64,000 nucleotides of DNA from Chloranthus sessilifolius (GCA_021018995.1 CM037587.1:88781251-88845250); one strand, 5' to 3'. Positions 19,657 through 31,795 are shown, numbered from the stretch's first letter. The notes: a model not told the origin generated them from the sequence alone. Program-made: numbers and translations.

Positions 19657-20450
19657 ATTTTTGGATATATATAGCATATACCGAATTCATACAACGTACT
19701 AGATATACATAGCATGTACTGAATTCATACAGTGTACATAAATGTACTTACACATGATAGAGATAATGTAAACTGATTATATTACATGAGAATTTTTCAA
19801 TATATGTACATAAAATTTTCCAAATATATACACGGGATTTATTCACAGGATGTGTGTTGTTAATCTATGACATTTCAAAGTGCTGACATTTTACACAGAC
19901 ACGTCTGTGCCTCCAGGACGATGCGCCAGTGCCCCTTATCACTGGCGCATCTAGAAGACATGATTTGTTGTTAGAATATGATAAACGAAGCGTGGACACT
20001 TTACATTTGAAGTGACGTCAACCTAGCATGATGTCTTGTTACACAATTCGTCTTTAATGAAAGCCAACGTTCCTTAATGGTATCAGTGTATCTTTATTGG
20101 CGGAATACGAGGAGCCATGATAATATTAGGGCTAGCGCTTCGACCTAGTGGGATTAACATGTAGACCTTAAGCACTATCGCTTCTAACAGAGAGCGACAT
20201 GAACTTCATAATAAAGCAGCATGCTTCTAATTACTTATCATCGACCCGAAGTTGAGTGATGTTGTCGTCCCCGGCTAGAATGAGAAAAGCTGAGTTTGTA
20301 TTAATATAAACGAGAAAATATGTGCTATGTTCGCCCTCTTCATGAGATTAAACAAAAGAGATTGTATTGTATTCATATAAACTAGGAGTAATTAAAAAAA
20401 TATACTGTACAAGAAAACAAAGAAAAGCTAGGATAAAAGTAGACTCCAGG
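19657..20450. other. 3' flank of Ulp1 copy 2, last dyad repeats
   Basis: AT-rich with a local direct repeat ('gatatatatagcatatacc' and 'gatatacatagcatgtact', 19662-19725), then sparse dyad words until about 20225. The final 150 bp match 7095-7240. No gene seen. The GAAGCG family is not found to the right of this point. Confidence 0.5.
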
Positions 20451-20639
20451 ATGTCATCAAAATTTATGCATCATCTTAAAAATTTATCTTGGCAAAAAGA
20501 GCGCCTCCTCCTAATCGGACTCAAAGTTGTATAAATTATCCTTAAATCTCGGCCTTGTTAGACCTCATTTAATCGCTAATATATGCTTTTAGTTCATGTT
20601 GTGTTGCAATAGGTATAACAGCTGGTTAAATGTAAAAAT

Positions 20640-21906
20640 AGTTAAAAGGGCAAAGTTATGAAGAAACCCAAGCAAACGAAAAAATTCAAGGAGAAATTGG
20701 TGGAACGAATGCTCCCAATGGTCCTTTGGACCGGTCGAAATGGGATTTTTGATCTGTCAGAATAGCACAGCAGAGGAGGATCCAAGTAGAAGATAATTGA
20801 GTAGAATTGGACTGGTTGAAGTACCATTATCGATTGGTCAGGACTTTGAAGGCTCTAGAAATCCTAAAGTTGATCAGTCAGGATTCATTCGACCGATTAG
20901 AAATAGAACGAGCAGAACAATGAACACACAGAGAATATCTCGACCGATCACAAAATTTGCTAGATCAGTCGGGAAATAAAGTTAAACTGAAGGCCCACGG
21001 AGCATCTTTAACCTGAAGAAGAGATTTGAAGTCGACCGGTTGGTGCTCCACTTTCGACCGGTCATAACAGAGTTTTTAAGCAAAGAATCAGCTATTCCAC
21101 CTGTGGATATCTTCCAGCTTCAAGATCTTCTCCTAAAATCTCTTCCAAGAGACTGGATAACTCCAAATCATGTGGATTTCTTCTAAATTCATCTTCCTTG
21201 GAGGATTTTTAAGATCTAATAAGATTAACTGCCATGTACAATGTTCTAGGGCCTTGCAAATCTATAAATAAGGACCCTAGTTTAGGAATAAAATAGCTTT
21301 TAGCCCTAGGGCGCTCATTGGTTTAGGGTTAGATCAGTTCTGGAATGGATGGGGATTGATTATAATCATTGATCAGAGGCCGATTCAGCAATGATGAAGG
21401 TCTCTGGATCGATGAGTGCGTAAAGCTTCAGGCTGAGATCTCTTGTAAATTTCAGATGAGTATTCAATGAACTTTTATTTCTTTATTTATTTTGATTCTC
21501 GTTTATGGTACGATTACATGTTCGAGGTTCCGACTAGGTCGAGAACGGGATGGAAACGCTGTAATCTTATTTAGAATAATCTCAGTGGTCTTGTAGGGAT
21601 TGGGGTTAGCCTTGACATGATATTCACCGACGGACTAGGCCTTGTAGGGTAATTTTTATTGGTTTGTACAATGATGCCTTGATGATTAGATTTATCTAAC
21701 TCGCGATTAGATCTCTCTAATTCATAAACAAAGCGACCGTGCTTGTAGCCAGGAGTAAGGGTTCCAGGGATTCAAAATAGGGAAGAAATAGGAGATTATT
21801 AGATACAAGTGTGAGATCCAAGAGAGATCTTAGTTTGCCTTCCCATATCTTTATCCATGTGCAACCGTGGGCTCTTGCGAGTCCGTCGCGATGATGCACT
21901 CGTATC
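20640..21906 (+). mobile_element. LTR fragment, probably Ty1/copia-type
   Basis: U3-like part (20690-21070) studded with GACCGGTC/CGACCGAT variants, then a TATA-like 'ctataaataagg' at about 21264, a T-rich R-like segment near 21480, and an end next to 'cgtatcag', which resembles a truncated initiator-Met tRNA primer site. No coding region is attached. It is a remnant. The boundaries and the family are uncertain. Confidence 0.4.
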
Positions 21907-21909
21907 AGT

Positions 21910-23397
21910 ATAAATATAGAGTCGCCACCTGGAGCTTTTGGTATCCCGAGAAACCTAAATTAATATTGAAAGCACCAAAGTACAAAAATATGACTCTAAT
22001 TCTAGTCTACGGCAAAGGCTCTTGGGTAGGGGCTTCGGTTATCGATCGGGAAGGTGTTAGGCACCCGATCAACCCCCTCATAAGCGATCTCTACTTATGG
22101 CCAAGTAAAAAGAAAAAAGAAAAAACACTTCGTCTTGCCCGTAGGCACTTGGATCCTATTTAAGCCCCCCGCTATCGCCAAAATTTTGGCGACATAACTG
22201 CTCAAATTCTAGGATAAAGGAAAAGCCAAGAAGGTAGAGGAGTAGAGGGGAGAGCCGAAGCTCTCGGGCCCTTGTAGCACCGATGGATCTTCGTGCGAGA
22301 GCTTCTTCCGATAGCTTCCAATAGCACTTGGTTGAGAAATAGGCTTAGATTTCTAAGGATTGGGAGCTAGGAGGTAGGGGAAATAGGCTAAGGCCTTGAT
22401 CTAGCTAAACCTAGAGGATTGGTGATGGAAGATGGACTTTAAATGAGGAATATAAGTGCTAGAATTTTTATGGAGGATGGCTGTTTTGAAATGGAAAGGG
22501 AGCTCACTAATTTTTCTCTCTTTGGAAAATTTTTTCAAGCCTTTAATCCAAAGGGGGAGGGGGGTTCTCTATTTATAGAGAAAGGGAGGATTAGTGAGGG
22601 GTTAAAGGGACTAATTGGGTTAGCAATTAGGTAATAGGGATCTAAGGTTTTTTAGGTTTTCTAGGGCTTAGATAGGTGGGAATTGGGATTCAATGGTAGA
22701 TGATTGGGTGAGATCCTAAGTGGCAAAAGGGTTAAAATGGCTAGTAGGGGCATAACAGTCCTACCAAAATCAACCCTAATGGATGGGGTGGCCAACAAGT
22801 CAAACTCCAAATTCGATTTTTGACCAAAATCCAAAAAAACACTGTTCCTAAGCCTAGCGTATGTATTACATACGCTAGGTATAGGAACAATATTCTTAAG
22901 GAACCTGGAGGTTTAGAGCCCGCTATGGGGGCCCACAAAAATCAAATTTTTGCCTAGCATATGTATTACATATGCTAGGCCAAAACCTATAAAAATTGGC
23001 CTAGCGTATGTAATACATACGCTAGGCAAATTCCTGCAATTTAAGCCTGAATTTCAAACTGCCATAACTCTTGGCACACAAATTGGATTGCGGTGATTCT
23101 TGGCTTGTTGGAAAGCTGGGAACCTCCTCTCTCTGATAGGATAAGTCTTAGCTTTGGTAGAGGCCCATGAATTCCTTGGTACTCCTCTTCTTATCCATAG
23201 CCCGGTATGACTAAAATAAAGGTTCGGGAGGGGTTTTCTAGATTAGGGTTGACTCCTAAGGGTTGGGGATAGGCTTCTAAGGGTTTGGATTAAGATCTAA
23301 GGGTTCGAGAAGTGCTCTCGAAAGCTCGGGGGAGGAGGTACGCTTTTCTCAAAGTGTAAGTTGATCGGGCCTTAGGCAAAATTTTGGTGTTTACAGA
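21910..23397 (+). mobile_element. LTR remnant, TGTAGACACC/GGTGTTTACA type
   Basis: Begins near 'gagtcgccacctggag', passes 'ggcttcggttatcgat', 'gggaaggtgttaggcacccgatc', and ends 'ttttggtgtttaca' followed by 'gatgcccctctttg'. This landmark series is widespread in plant gypsy LTR and leader regions. It holds the first palindrome cluster. Translatable stretches on either strand here are not convincing proteins. It is a fossil with unclear outer ends. Confidence 0.45.
22844..23027. repeat. Palindrome cluster 1 (three 27-29-nt perfect dyads)
   Basis: Palindromes at 22853-22879, 22952-22980 and 22999-23027. Arms are GCCTAGCGTATGTA (14 nt, or 13 in the first) on each side of a single central base, with no mismatch. 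In the second, both arms changed together (…AGCATATGTA). The first extends further with outer GTTCCTA/TAGGAAC arms (22844-22888). Confidence 0.9.
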
Positions 23398-23853
23398 TGC
23401 CCCTCTTTGATATACGATCACTAATAATCGTATGCCAAAGAAAGAGACGTCCGAAGAGGCCCAAGGCACGCTAACGAGTCTGCCATATTCAAAACAAACC
23501 TCAAACATCAGATGGTAACACGGTAAATAAACGGAAGCCCTATATGTCGGGAAAAATATCCGTTCCTCAAGGTAATCGGTCCTCAAGTGTTTAGCAACAT
23601 TACTGGGCATGACCGAGGTGGTACGAGTTGCGAAAGCCCAATATGTTAGGAAAAAATAACCGCTCCTTGATATGATTGATGAGGCATGATGTTTGAGTAT
23701 CATTTTGAACAAGACAGCCCCCGTCAGCGGGGGCGTGATTGACCTATACTTTAAGATGGGCGCAAGAAAAGACGCGAAGATCCACAATTTGTGTCCAATC
23801 TTATGAGGCATTAATTGCCCCACTTGATCGGTCACGGGTGCCCCTACGTGAGG

Positions 23854-23998
23854 CAAGGATCAAAATTTCGGTTTTCGTTTTGATTTCGGAGGGGACCGAA
23901 ACCGAAATTTTTGGCCAAAATTTTGACTAAATTTTCGGTCGAAAACTTGAATCCCATACATTTTATGACCGAAATTTCGGTCGAAATTTTGATCCTTG
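23854..23998. mobile_element. 145-bp MITE, hAT-like
   Basis: A 17-bp perfect terminal inverted repeat, CAAGGATCAAAATTTCG. The interior is full of 'ccgaaatttcgg' words, so the whole element folds back. Flanks acgtgagg (23846-23853) and atgtgagg (23999-24006) form an 8-bp target duplication with one C/T difference at a CpG. It inserted into the LTR-derived sequence around it. Confidence 0.8.
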
Positions 23999-24055
23999 AT
24001 GTGAGGTATGGTTTGAGATTTTTGGGTGAACCCAATGATCCCAAAGATAATTTAG

Positions 24056-24063
24056 TATAAATA
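24056..24063 (+). promoter_or_regulatory. TATA-box candidate of LTR region
   Basis: TATAAATA followed by a GC-richer stretch 'ctcgagcgg', the usual setting of an LTR core promoter. It lies about 300 bp upstream of palindrome cluster 2. Function is inferred from sequence only. Confidence 0.35.
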
Positions 24064-24363
24064 CTCGAGCGGAGCGATTATTGATGTCGCAATGCCTTTT
24101 AGGAGTGTGTGCCCTTTTTTCCTTGAGCCACATATTTTTGTTATTTTTTATGTATATATATATTTTGTTTTTTATGTTTGTTCGAGGTTTTTTGAGCGTG
24201 CTCACCGACCTCTAACCTTTTTTTTTAGCACCTTTTCCCGAGTGGATCAAATGAAGGTCGATACGCTTTTTGGGAACATGTGCAACTCCGTGGTCTGGCC
24301 ATTCAAACCTACCTGCCGGGCCATCCCCAAAATTAAAGTAAAGTCCACCGGGGGTAGAAATAA

Positions 24364-24488
24364 GCCTAGCGTATGTATTATATACGCTAGGCCAAAATCT
24401 AAAGATTTTATGCCTAGTATATGTATTACATACGCTAGGCCAAAATCCAAAAATTTTATGCCTAGCTTATGTATTACATATGCTAGGC
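24364..24488. repeat. Palindrome cluster 2 (three 29-nt dyads, 48-bp period)
   Basis: Palindromes at 24364-24392, 24412-24440 and 24460-24488, exactly 48 bp apart, each with one arm mismatch. The linker 'caaaatctaaagatttta' is itself an inverted repeat. The core is the same as cluster 1, so the six copies form one family. Long open frames on either strand here only reflect the repeat. Confidence 0.9.
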
Positions 24489-24689
24489 CAAATATGGGTT
24501 TAAAACGGCCGGGGACGACCAGGGACCTGAAAACACTTATTTTTCTAAAACTTTCTTTTCTCCCTCTCTCCAAATCAAAACGGGGGTCCTACCTTGTGCT
24601 TCCTAGATCCGAATCAAAACCTCGACATTGTGCCGGTGTCATTATCGTCGATCGAATGCGTACTCTAACCGAACCTAGGGCATAAATTT

Positions 24690-25590
24690 TTATCAAGGTA
24701 ACCAATCTAAAAATCCTTTTCTTTTGAAATTTCTTTGATCTTATGCTAATGTGGTTAGGGTTCTTGCATTTAGATGATAAAAGGGGTGTTTTTTTTCTTG
24801 CAAATGTGATACCTATTGTGATTCTATGCGTATTTGAAGGGATTTTGGTGAGAACTTGTTTGAATTATGCCCCCTTTTTTGGGTTTTCTTGACTTTCTTT
24901 TTCTTTATTTGATCAATGTATTTAGGACAAAGATAAAAAGGATTTTTTGGGGAAAACAATAATGCATTTCATTGAATCGGTGATGTGTATGCACTTTTGG
25001 AATGGATTCTTGGCAAAATTTTGATTGATGATGATCTTTTTGAAAATGTGTGGTTTTTAGAAAACATTCATTTTTCCTGATGAAGAGATTTTTATATGTA
25101 TTTTGGTTTTTGTTGTTTTGTCTTATTATTTATTTATTTTTTTGGATATTTTGGTACGAGCGAGACATACTTACCTTCGTTGGGTTCTTTGATCCTTTAG
25201 ATAAGTGTAGCATCTCCTTTGGCTCACCATCCTTTAACATTTTGGCGGTGTATCTCATTTCAGGATGGCTCAGAATTCATCAAGAGATGAGGACCAGGCC
25301 CACGAGGGGTGTCCCGATGTCATTTTTGGTATCAGAGGGGAACGTCTCATCCAGGTGCAGAGATCCACTCGTATCTGGTATGGGATGCAAGGCGATGCAG
25401 CCCGCAGTGGGTTACTTCATTAGCAACATTCCCACATTTCTAACTTAGGGATTGCCAGCCAAGTAAAAATGAAAAGTTCTTTAGTTACTTCTTCTCTCTT
25501 TTTTTTAGTCCATGCTTTTTTATCCAGGATCTGATATCCTCCATATTTGATGCTGCCTTTGCCCTATATCATGTTTCGTGGGGGGTGGTT
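24690..25590. other. No gene supported; T-rich leader-like sequence
   Basis: T-rich sequence with one 132-residue open frame (25050-25448) that looks like a chance hydrophobic translation of T-rich DNA. The segment ends in a purine-rich 'gtggggggtggtt' directly before an LTR-like start. No recognisable domain. Confidence 0.4.
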
Positions 25591-26612
25591 TGTTAAGTAG
25601 TGAAAAATATCATTTTTCACCTCCTATACTGACCTTTGGTGGACCTTTGAGTTGACTAATAATGTGTTTTAAATGTATTTTGTAGATAAGCAACAAATTG
25701 CAAGCTTAGTACAAATATCCAATTAAAACAGCCAAAGAAGCAATTTGCTGTTCAACATGTGACCTTACAGCCCTAGGGCCAGCCAATCAAGCAGTCCACA
25801 AGAGCCTTAGAAATTCATGAGATTGTTTTAAGCCTAACTGGGAAGGCTTGAGGCTAAGTGCAGTTGTAGAGAAGAAAGATTTAATCCACCAAGAGGTTGC
25901 TGGATGTTGAACAAATGAAGAACAATACACTTGAGAGGTGTGCCAGCTGAGAAGCACTGAAGTTAAGCTGTCGAGAGCTCCCCAGTACCTGTCGAGAAGT
26001 TCTGAAGGTTAATTATAGCCCGTCGAGAGGTTCTGAGGGGAAACTGTAAAGAGATCGAGAGGATTCCAGAACCTATCAAGGGGATGGATGTGTAGTGTGG
26101 ATCCTATCGACACCTTACATCAAGGTGCAGGGGAAGTTGTGAGGTTCTAAATGCTTGTTGAGAGGTTTAGCAGAACCTGTCGAGCAGTCCAAGACAACCT
26201 GTCGACAACTCACCTGAAGCCAGGCACATTCTCGCAAAGATAGATAAAACCTGTCGAGAACTCAGTGGTAGTTTGTATAACCAGTCGATAGGTTAATTAT
26301 AACCTGTCGAGAGGATAGATGAAGAATTGGATAGAAGGCTAAATTAAACTCCAATCCTATCGACGAGTGCAGATCAACATCTCGAGATGTTTCCAATCCT
26401 TTCGAGAAGTCTCCAGATCCTATCGAGAGCTATCCAATTCCGTCGAAAGCCACAGAGAACTTGCCGAAATGAAGAGAAAGCATACTTATACCCAGTTGAG
26501 AGGTTCCCTGAACCTCTCGACACTCGAACTGGGAACTTCTCAACATGTTTCTTTAGCAGCTGCTAATTTTAGAAGTTTGCGCACACATCCCAAAGCACAT
26601 CAGCGACCCCTG
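25591..26612 (+). mobile_element. Athila-like LTR U3 fragment with TCGAGAGG motifs
   Basis: Begins TGTTAAGTAGTGAAAAATATC, the start shared with three other LTRs in the window (44889, 51837, 58678, and 61044 on the - strand). From 25960 to 26560 it carries more than fifteen variants of 'CCTRTCGAGAGGTT'. It is abutted by a TGTAGACACC LTR at 26613. It is a partial fossil. Confidence 0.6.
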
Positions 26613-29300
26613 TGTAGACACCCCCATTTTGCCTTCTCGGAGTATACAAACTTGTTTGGTTAACCTTTGACCCCTTTTTAACCCTGATATGGGACCATGC
26701 AATAGTACATGTCTGAACACAGGCTAAAATAATAGCTTTGTGGCTTAGATCCTGAAATGGGTAAACTATATACTAAGCAATAGTATATAGTCAGAACGCA
26801 GACTGAAACAATAGTCTTGCGTTTCATTCTAGAGACCATACTTGGACAACCCCAAATTACGCGCTAGAAACCCAGCGCACAATTCGATCACGTGCAAAAC
26901 CACAAGCATGCGATCAGTCCACCTTTCAGACCAAACTTTCTTTCCCAGACCGATTCGAGACTCGATTACGTGCTTGAAACATGACGCGTGATCGAATTGA
27001 TCGCTTCACCACTAGGGCGCAATTGCCTACGCCCGACCTAGTCTTACTATCCTTGACCCCTAGGTTTCCTTGATTAAACATTTCAGGTTAAACGCTTAAT
27101 CTGATTGAGCGCATGATAACATGCACGCAATTAGTCCTAATTTGTTAGGACTAGGAGACTCACTAAGCAAGTCAGCCGGTTGCTCACTGAGTCGGTGACC
27201 GACTCAAAGCGATTAAGCGCTGGAATCCTGACACGCAATTTAGTTAAACGCTCGTAAACAGCCGCATAATTGAAGGAAAACCTATAAAAGGTTTTTTCTT
27301 AATTCGCTCAGGAGGTTGGACGAAAAAAGGCTAGAATTTTCGAGAGAGGACGAGTTCTGAAACCAGAGCACCTCGAGAATCAACCCATAGAGCATCTTAA
27401 TAGAGCACCTCGAGAATCAACCCATAGAGCATCTTAATCATGGTTTCGAGATTCAAGCTTCTTATTTTCGAGATTTCTCTCCGCAGCCCCGACCCCTAGG
27501 TAAGGATTTAATCTTTCAATTCGTAATCATAGCTTCTAATTTCTAGATTTAGGAACTCAATTAATTTTTTTATGTTTAGTCTTAGACCGTAGCCCCCTTT
27601 TCGGACCGAAATTCTATATATTTGGTTTTGGTTCTTTGTTTCTAGGACCAGTCATTAATTCATCGGTCCGATATACCGATCCTAGACTTTAATTCAATTC
27701 CAAAATCTTGATCTACAGTCCTATCATTATTTTCTGGTTCTAATCCTTTGATTCAAAACCGGTCCTTAATCGTACGGCCTGATTTCTCGATTTTAGACTC
27801 GAATTCAGTCTTAAAAAAAAAAGAGTTAGTCTCAATTTTAGTTTCTTATTTCAATACTTTCAAAATTATGAATATTAATCCTAGTCTTATAATTCTAGTT
27901 TACAATTCAATTCACAATTATTATTCCGAAATCAACTCTGAAAAGCCTAAAAATATACTTTATCATTCAAAAATTTAATTTTTTCCTCTTTAATCTTAGC
28001 CACCCGATTTGCCCAAGGGAGCTTACGGAGGGTACTCGGGAATGAGGTTAATCCTCCTTAGCATAGAGGGCCCAAACCTCCTTTTTTAGCATTTTCTTTT
28101 AGAATTAGTAAATTGCTTTAATTAGTTTATATCTAGACATAATTGATTATTAGCATTAGTTAGGCCTTGATACGATTATTAGAATGTTAAATCAAAATTT
28201 TCTCTTCATAAGTTTATTTGATTGAAATTTAGTTTATTCATGATTAGTAATATTTTGCCATCATTAATTTGTCAATAATTAGGGTCATACAGAAATTAGT
28301 CTTTTTGTTTGGTTGATATTCGAATAAGAAAAATTAAATTTGTTGCTTTAATTAGGCCCGTAGAAAAATCAGTCTTTTTATTTTAATTAGAATTATAGTA
28401 GAACTATCATGAGTATTTTAGTCAGAATTATAGTAGAATTGTTGCAATTGCTCTAATTTATAATCCCAGTATAACTAGTTTGCTTAATTTTAGTTGGAAT
28501 ATTATTGGAATTGGTACATATGCACTCCTAGTATCAATAGGAGGTTGAGATTGACTGGACTCTTAGTAATACCAGAATATTGATGCTCATTGGACTCTTG
28601 ATAGCATCAGGACACTAAAAGAACTCTCCTTAATAAGCTCACACAATCAGAGCATAATAATAACATTGGGAAACTTAAACTGACCGAAATTCTAATTCAA
28701 AAGGGAAATAAGAAGAGAATTAAACTAACTAAGCTGAGGAAAAGCACTGCTGCTGATGTTCGCAGGCGGACGATTTTGTATAGAAGTAACCTACACCCGC
28801 TTCACAGTGTGATCACTGACGTGTTGTAGTGCCGTTAAATATCTGCAGCTGGTGATCACAATCAAACTAGGAACCTTCTTAGAAAAATCCCCCTTTTTAT
28901 TTTCTTGTCATTCCAAACACCGCATCACTAGAGTTCACCTGGACAGAATTGGAAGCTACTGATTCAACGGGAACGGAGAGGAACCCAGAAAAAGCGCGTA
29001 CTAATAGACTGGCGATCGCGATGGGACCCTTTTGCAAACTTTTCTTAGATAGTTAGTTTTATCTTATTTCCTTATTTCCTTTCCCGTTGTGTCGTTTAAA
29101 TTTCTTTTTAGATATATGAGTCTTCGCCAAAGACTTGAAATGTCTGACATACGTAGAGTAAGTTTAGGAGACCCTCCATTTTAGGGACTTCATGACAACC
29201 CCGCATATGAGGAAGAACCACCTTATACTTTTAGCCCACGACAACCTGAAGTTAACATGGCTGGTGAGCAAGAGAACCCCTACTCTATACCGCACGCCAG
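26613..29300 (+). mobile_element. Tat-type LTR A plus leader and gag start
   Basis: LTR start TGTAGACACCCCCATTTTG. U3 is rich in 'GATTACGCGC/GATTAAGCGC' words (26850-27280), with a 'tataaaagg' TATA candidate near 27282. T-rich middle part, and short repeats 'attggactcttgatagcatcagg' near 28530-28620. Similarity to LTR B ends near 28897. The remainder is leader and a gag N-terminal fragment beginning near 29116 ('MSLRQRLEMSDIRR'). A 37-bp word is tandemly doubled at 27367-27440. Broken remnant, old by its divergence from LTR B. Confidence 0.6.
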
Positions 29301-31795
29301 TGTAGACACCCCCATTTTGCCCTCTCAGAGTACACGAATTCGTTTGGTCAACCCTTGACCTTTTTAACCCTCGATATGGGACCATGCAACTGTATATGGC
29401 TGAACATAGGCTGAACCAATAGCCTTGTGGCTCAGATCCTAATGTAGGGAGGCTATATACTAAGCAATAGTATATAGTCGGAATGCAGACTGAAACAATA
29501 GTCCTGCATTCCATGGTTGAGACCATACCCGGACAACCCTGAATTAGGCGCCTGAAAACTCGTGCATAATTTGATCACGCGTAGAACCACAAGTGCACGA
29601 TCAGTCCCCTTTTAGACCAACCTTCCTTTTACAGACCGTTTCGAGACTCGATTACGCGCCTAGAAACAGACGCATGATCCGATTGAGCGCTACACCACTA
29701 GCATGCAATTGGCCTACGGCCAACCTAGTCTCCTACCCTTGACTCGTACATTTCCTCGATTAAAGCACTTCAGGTAACACGCTTAATCAGATTATGCACG
29801 TCCCACCATGCGCATAATTAGTCCTGATTTTGTTAGGACTAGGAAACCCGCTAAGTAATTCAGCCCGTCGCTCACTGAGTCGATGACCGACTTAAAGCGA
29901 TTAAGTGCCAAAAAATTGGCATTCAATTCAGTTAAACGTCCGGAAACGAGCATGGAATTGAATGAAAACCTATAGAAGTTTTTTTTCTCGAAGAGAGAAA
30001 GGAGGAGGTTGCAAATTTTGAGAAATGAGAGTGTAAACTCTGAAACCAGAGAGCTTCGAGAACGGATCCCTAGAGCAAATTAGCCATGATTTTAATATTT
30101 GAACTCCGAGATTTCTCACCGCAGCCTCGATTCTAATTTTTAGACCGTAGCATCCTCTTCGAACACAACACGAGGAGGCTGGTAATTTTGAGAGAGAGAA
30201 CGAAATTTTTTGGAACTTCGAAACCAGAGAACTCAGAGGACAAGCCCATAGAGCAAATTAGTCATGATTTCGAGATTCAAACCCCCGGATCTTCGATGAT
30301 TCCTCTCCGCAGCCCCGACCTTAGGTAAAAATTTAATTTAATTTTAAACTTAGGATTTCCCCCTTAGTTTAATTATTCAATTCTATTTCTAATTTTTAGA
30401 CCGTAACACCCTCTTCGGACCGAAATTCTCTATATCCGGTTCTAGTTCTCTGTTTCTAGAATCGATTCTTAATCTAGCGGTCCGACATACCGACCTTATG
30501 CTCGGATTCTACTCTAAAATATTAATCTACAGTCCTATCATTAATTTCTAGTTCTGACTCTTAGAGTTCAGAACCAATTCTTAATCATACGGCCTGATTT
30601 TTCTGATTTCGGACCCGAATTCAGTCCTAAATTTTAATCTATAATTTAATTCTATATTTTCATACCGTCAAAAATCCAAAACTATAAATTTCAGTTCATA
30701 ACTTTAGTTTCTCAATCTAATCTCTTATTATAATTTCAAATTCAATTCAAAAAATCCTCCTTTTATTATTTAATTATCGATCTATCTTTAATCTCAGTCA
30801 TCCGATTTATCCAAGGGAGCTCACGGAGGGTACTCGAGAACGAGGCCAATCCTCCTTAGCATAGCGGGCCCAACCCCCCCCCCCCCCTTTTTTTAGATTG
30901 TTTAAGATTAACTAGTTAATTATAGTTTAGTTTTTTTTTTTTATTATTTCAATATAATTGACTAATTGTATCAAACAGGCCTTCATATCATTGTTTGTTT
31001 TGATTCAATTCAGTCTTCTAGTTCAGTCACTTTATTATCTCAACCAGAATTTAGGAAAGTTAATTCGTTTATTATTAGTTATATTTTTACCATAATTGAT
31101 CCGTAGATTATGATTCTAAAAAAAAGAGAGTTAATTTTGTTGCCTCGGTCATTTATTTCTAGTTTAGTAAATTTATTTATTGCTTCAATAAAAAATCACA
31201 AAAAAGATTAGTCTTTGTTTTCTTCAAATTAGAATGCTAGTAAGATTACCTTAAGTGCTTTAGTTATGATTGCCACGCGATTGATATATCTACTTGTCTA
31301 GAATTGCAATAAAATAAGTATACCTGCTTTATCTATAATTGCGATATAATTGGACTCTTTTGTTTAATCGGAATATTATTAGAACTGATACACATGCACT
31401 CCTAGTATCAGTAGAAGACTGAAACTGATTGGACTCTTAGCAGTACCAAAACTTTCATATTAATTGGACTCCTAATGATACCGAAAAACTGAAAATGATT
31501 GGACTCCTGATAGCATCAGGACACTAAAATAATCCATCATAATAAGCTCACCTAATCATAATTCACAAAAAAAAAAATAATCTAAATCAACCATAATAGC
31601 AATAAGGGAAACTAAAAAGGAAACTGAAACTATCTAATTAAAAGAGGACGCTACTGCTGACGCTCGCAGGCGGATGATTCAGTATAGAAGTAACCCACAC
31701 CCGCTTAAATGCGTGGTCATTGACATTTTGCAGCATCGATAAATATCTGTAGCTGGCGATCGCAAATCAACTAGGGATCATCCTAGGAAATTCCT
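29301..31795 (+). mobile_element. Tat-type LTR B
   Basis: Starts TGTAGACACCCCCATTTTG inside gag-like sequence and follows LTR A along its whole length (same U3 words, T-rich part, 'gctcgcaggcgga', 'tagaagtaacc.acacccgctt', 'aaatatctg.agctgg.gatc.c'). By eye roughly four in five positions agree over the first 250 bp, so the two are related but not recent twins. It contains a long C run near 30876-30890. Gag coding sequence of the element follows directly. Confidence 0.6.

Noticed and set aside
23290-23856. 188-residue open frame on the minus strand
   Set aside because: It lies wholly in LTR-derived sequence, ends inside the MITE, shows no domain and has the composition of a chance frame. Such frames are frequent false gene calls in this LTR type.
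22844-24488. tRNA or microRNA precursor at the palindromes
   Set aside because: The arms are too short and too perfect, with a one-base loop. This fits neither a cloverleaf nor a plant microRNA hairpin.
24092-24685. 197-residue open frame on the plus strand
   Set aside because: The repeated part is a translation of the 48-bp palindrome array. The rest is T-rich LTR sequence, with no domain.
25050-25448. Membrane-protein-like open frame (Phe/Leu/Ile-rich start)
   Set aside because: The hydrophobicity follows from T-rich DNA. There is no conserved motif and the context is LTR remnants.
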